In this document: positions 33,438 through 35,477 of the stretch, in pieces
Layout of the letters: the number at the start of each line of letters is the position of its first letter
Position numbering within the stretch: the stretch's first letter is position 1
Origin: Phenylobacterium sp. SCN 69-14
GTDB lineage: Bacteria; Pseudomonadota; Alphaproteobacteria; Caulobacterales; Caulobacteraceae
NCBI GenBank assembly: GCA_001724985.1
Contig: MEEW01000009.1
Span: forward strand, 1 to 35,477
Direction: 5' to 3'
DNA: 35,477 nt
Program-made: the position numbers and the translations under genes
The notes under the pieces: generated by a model
The model's input: the letters and a program-made list of their open reading frames with translations, nothing else
The model's database searches: none
What the model was told of the DNA's origin: nothing

Positions 33438-35315
33438 GTGCTCAGCCACCAGATCCTCACGCGGCAGGATGTCGGCGACGTCGCCAGCTACTATGGCGAC
33501 GGCGCGGACGACTACTATGCAAAGGAAGGCGAGGCGCAGACCTGGCAGGGCCGAGGCGCTGAAATGCTCGGCCTTGTCGGCTCCGTGGACAGTCGGCGGT
33601 TCAGGGAGCTGCTAGCGGGCAAAATTGATCCGGACGGCGCACCGGTCCGGTCCTCCACTCGCGACGACAGCAAGTCGCGCATCGGCATCGATCTGACGTT
33701 CTCTGCGCCCAAGGGCGGTTTGGCCGAGGCCGAGGCGCAGTCGCGGCTCCAGGCAGACGCCGCCTCCGGCCGCCTTGTCATGGTGGAGGCGCGTTACACG
33801 ACGCCGGAGGCCCTGGCGAGGGAGCACGAAATCCTGCGGATCGAACGAGACGGCCGTAGCGCCTTAGCACCAGTGCTTTCGCTGCCGGACGCCGTCGCAC
33901 ACTTCGCTGACCGGCCATTGAACAATGGACAGCGATCGGCTGCCACGATGATGCTCTCCTCCAGCAACCGCGTGGTCGGGATCGAAGGGTTCGCCGGCAC
34001 CGGCAAAAGCCACATGCTTCGCTTCGCCACCGAAAAGATCGAGGCGCAGGGATACACGGTACGGGCGCTTGCCCCCTACGCCGGACAGGTCAAGGCGTTG
34101 CGCGGCCTTGGGGTCACCGCCAATACTGTGGCCTCCTTCCTCCGCGCGAGGGAACAACCGCTTGGACCAAAGAGCGTCCTGGTGATCGATGAGGCCGGGG
34201 TCGTGCCCGCCCGCCAGATGGCCAAGCTGCTGCAAACAGCCGAAAGCGCGGGAGCGCGCATCGTGCTCATCGGCGATCGCGCTCAGACGAAGGCGATCGA
34301 GGCCGGCCGTCCCTTCGACCAGCTGATCCGCAACGGCATGACAACGACCGAGATGGCGGAGATCCAGCGGCAGACCGACCCGAGGCTCCGGGAGGCGGTC
34401 GAGCTCGCCGCAAGGGGCCGTGCTGCGCCCTCGCTGGCGAAGGTCCGCAACATCGTGGAGTTGGAGGACGATACGGACCGGCGAACTGCAATCGCGCAGT
34501 CCTACGCCGAGCTGACGAAGTGGGATCGAGAGCGAACTCTGATCGTCGCCGGTACCAATGAAGCACGGCGAGAAATCAATGCCTTGGTGCGCGAGGCGAT
34601 CGGCACTGCCGGCGAAGGCAAGCAGGCGTCCTTTCTCGTCCGTCGGGACACCACCCAGGAGCAGCGTCGGTACTCGCGTAACTACGATGTCGGCGACACG
34701 ATCCAGCCGGAGCGTGACTACCCATCTGCAGGGCTCGTTCGAGGAGCCCTCTACACGGTTGAAGAAAATGGCCCCGGCAATCGATTGACCGTTCGGGCTC
34801 AGGACGGTGCAGCCGTCGAATTCAGCCCGTACAAATGCAGCAACCTCTCGGTCTACCAGACCGAACGCGCAGAGCTCTCAAGGGGCGATCTGGTCCGCGT
34901 GACCCGCAATGACGCGGCCCTCGACCTCGCAAACGGCGATCGGCTCCGGGTGGCCTTTCAAGTTCGCTCCACCGTCGTCCTCACCGATGGTGTTCGCACC
35001 ATCCATATGGACGCGAGCCGCCCCCTGCACCTAGACCACGCATATGCGACCACCGTGCACAGCAGTCAGGGCCTGACCACCGATCGCGTCTTCATCGAAG
35101 CGACCACGACCAGCCGAACGACCGCCAAGGACGTCTACTACGTTGCGATCTCACGAGCCCGCAGCGAGGCCCGCATCTTCACCAACGACCGCGAAGCCCT
35201 GGGCAACGCGATCAGCCGCGAGAACCCGAAGATCGCCGCAATGGACCTGACGACACCAAAACGGGCGCTGGATCGCGCGAAACGCGTGGAAGAGCTGGGT
35301 GATCGAGAGCGGTAA
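33438..35315 (+). CDS. MobF-type conjugative relaxase/helicase with internal deletion
   Basis: A 625-aa TrwC/TraI-like protein starting with GTG. The N-terminus keeps the catalytic tyrosine pairs (Y18/Y19 and Y26/Y27 in VASYYGDGADDYYAKEG) and runs to LTFSAPK at about residue 92. It then jumps to a segment normally found just before the helicase (GRLVMVEARYTTPEALAREH). About 350 residues usually present, including the HxDxxxPQLHTH metal triad, are missing, in frame. The RecD-like helicase is intact: Walker A GFAGTGKS (184-191), DEAG (251-254) and late motifs YATTVHSSQG and YVAISRAR. Nicking activity should be lost; helicase activity may remain. Confidence 0.85.
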   Translation: MLSHQILTRQDVGDVASYYGDGADDYYAKEGEAQTWQGRGAEMLGLVGSVDSRRFRELLAGKIDPDGAPVRSSTRDDSKSRIGIDLTFSAPKGGLAEAEAQSRLQADAASGRLVMVEARYTTPEALAREHEILRIERDGRSALAPVLSLPDAVAHFADRPLNNGQRSAATMMLSSSNRVVGIEGFAGTGKSHMLRFATEKIEAQGYTVRALAPYAGQVKALRGLGVTANTVASFLRAREQPLGPKSVLVIDEAGVVPARQMAKLLQTAESAGARIVLIGDRAQTKAIEAGRPFDQLIRNGMTTTEMAEIQRQTDPRLREAVELAARGRAAPSLAKVRNIVELEDDTDRRTAIAQSYAELTKWDRERTLIVAGTNEARREINALVREAIGTAGEGKQASFLVRRDTTQEQRRYSRNYDVGDTIQPERDYPSAGLVRGALYTVEENGPGNRLTVRAQDGAAVEFSPYKCSNLSVYQTERAELSRGDLVRVTRNDAALDLANGDRLRVAFQVRSTVVLTDGVRTIHMDASRPLHLDHAYATTVHSSQGLTTDRVFIEATTTSRTTAKDVYYVAISRARSEARIFTNDREALGNAISRENPKIAAMDLTTPKRALDRAKRVEELGDRER

Positions 35316-35477
35316 CGCTCTTTCACGTCCGACTGCGCCAGTACGACCGAAAAGGGCTCTAAGCGGTTCATCCGTATGTCCGCTGCCAGACATCAAGGGG
35401 GGCTCCGCGGCAATGACCGCGTTGGGCTCGTTGCTGACGATCGGGACGTCCGCTTTGGGGCATTGAGCTCACTCTCG
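35316..35477. other. Window end, no gene seen
   Basis: The last 162 bases after the relaxase stop contain no convincing start, coding frame or clear terminator. Coupling-protein or T4SS genes may lie beyond the edge. Confidence 0.4.

Overview
The window looks like part of the chromosome of a high-GC alphaproteobacterium, most likely a member of the Caulobacterales (Caulobacter/Phenylobacterium type). This rests on the housekeeping block phoH-miaB-fur-rimI-tsaB-...-nfu-uspA-trpS-murJ, the alphaproteobacterial style of Fur (no CxxC zinc site), and the strong GC bias that produces long antisense shadow ORFs. No database search was run; family calls come from motifs and recalled family sequences.

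Layout. (1) 1-7862, minus strand: ordinary core genes, mostly close-packed or overlapping by 4 nt, with an inverted pair of REP-like palindromes between nfu and uspA. (2) 7.9-12.6 kb, plus strand: the 3' stump of a glutaredoxin-type arsenate reductase (arsC), a well-formed Pho box, then pstS-pstC-pstA-pstB and an ArsR-family regulator with a TTG start. There is no phoU. This looks like a reduced arsenic/phosphate island. (3) 12.6-14.1 kb: a G-poor, palindrome-bearing stretch, an orphan relaxosome-type ribbon-helix-helix (RHH) protein and a small secreted protein. (4) 14.5-31.4 kb: a complete type II secretion system. On the minus strand it reads secreted lipoprotein, TonB-dependent receptor (with a 1-nt frameshift near its 3' end), gspC-D-E-F-G-H-I-J-K-L-M-N and an unknown periplasmic protein. 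The prepilin peptidase gene converges from the plus strand behind a serine-recombinase-like protein that has lost its catalytic residues. (5) 31.4-35.5 kb: mobile-element debris and a conjugation module: an IS481-type transposase scrap, an AlpA regulator, two arrays of hexamers spaced exactly 11 bp, an RHH protein and a MobF relaxase/helicase with an in-frame deletion that removes the histidine triad.

How it fits together. Candidate PhoB sites (CTGTCAT-like half-sites at 11-bp steps) lie upstream of pstS, gspC and the lipoprotein gene. I infer that phosphate uptake, the secretion machine, its likely lipoprotein substrate and the outer-membrane receptor respond together to phosphate starvation. 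Caulobacter crescentus is known to secrete a lipoprotein (ElpS) through its T2SS on phosphate starvation, which is a close precedent. Conjugation genes or their relics lie on both sides of the T2SS block (13 kb and 33-35 kb), suggesting that part of the region came in on a plasmid or integrative element.

Strongest leads: the two helically phased GTnCnC arrays, the shared Pho-site architecture, the dead serine-recombinase-fold protein beside the prepilin peptidase gene, and the gutted MobF relaxase.
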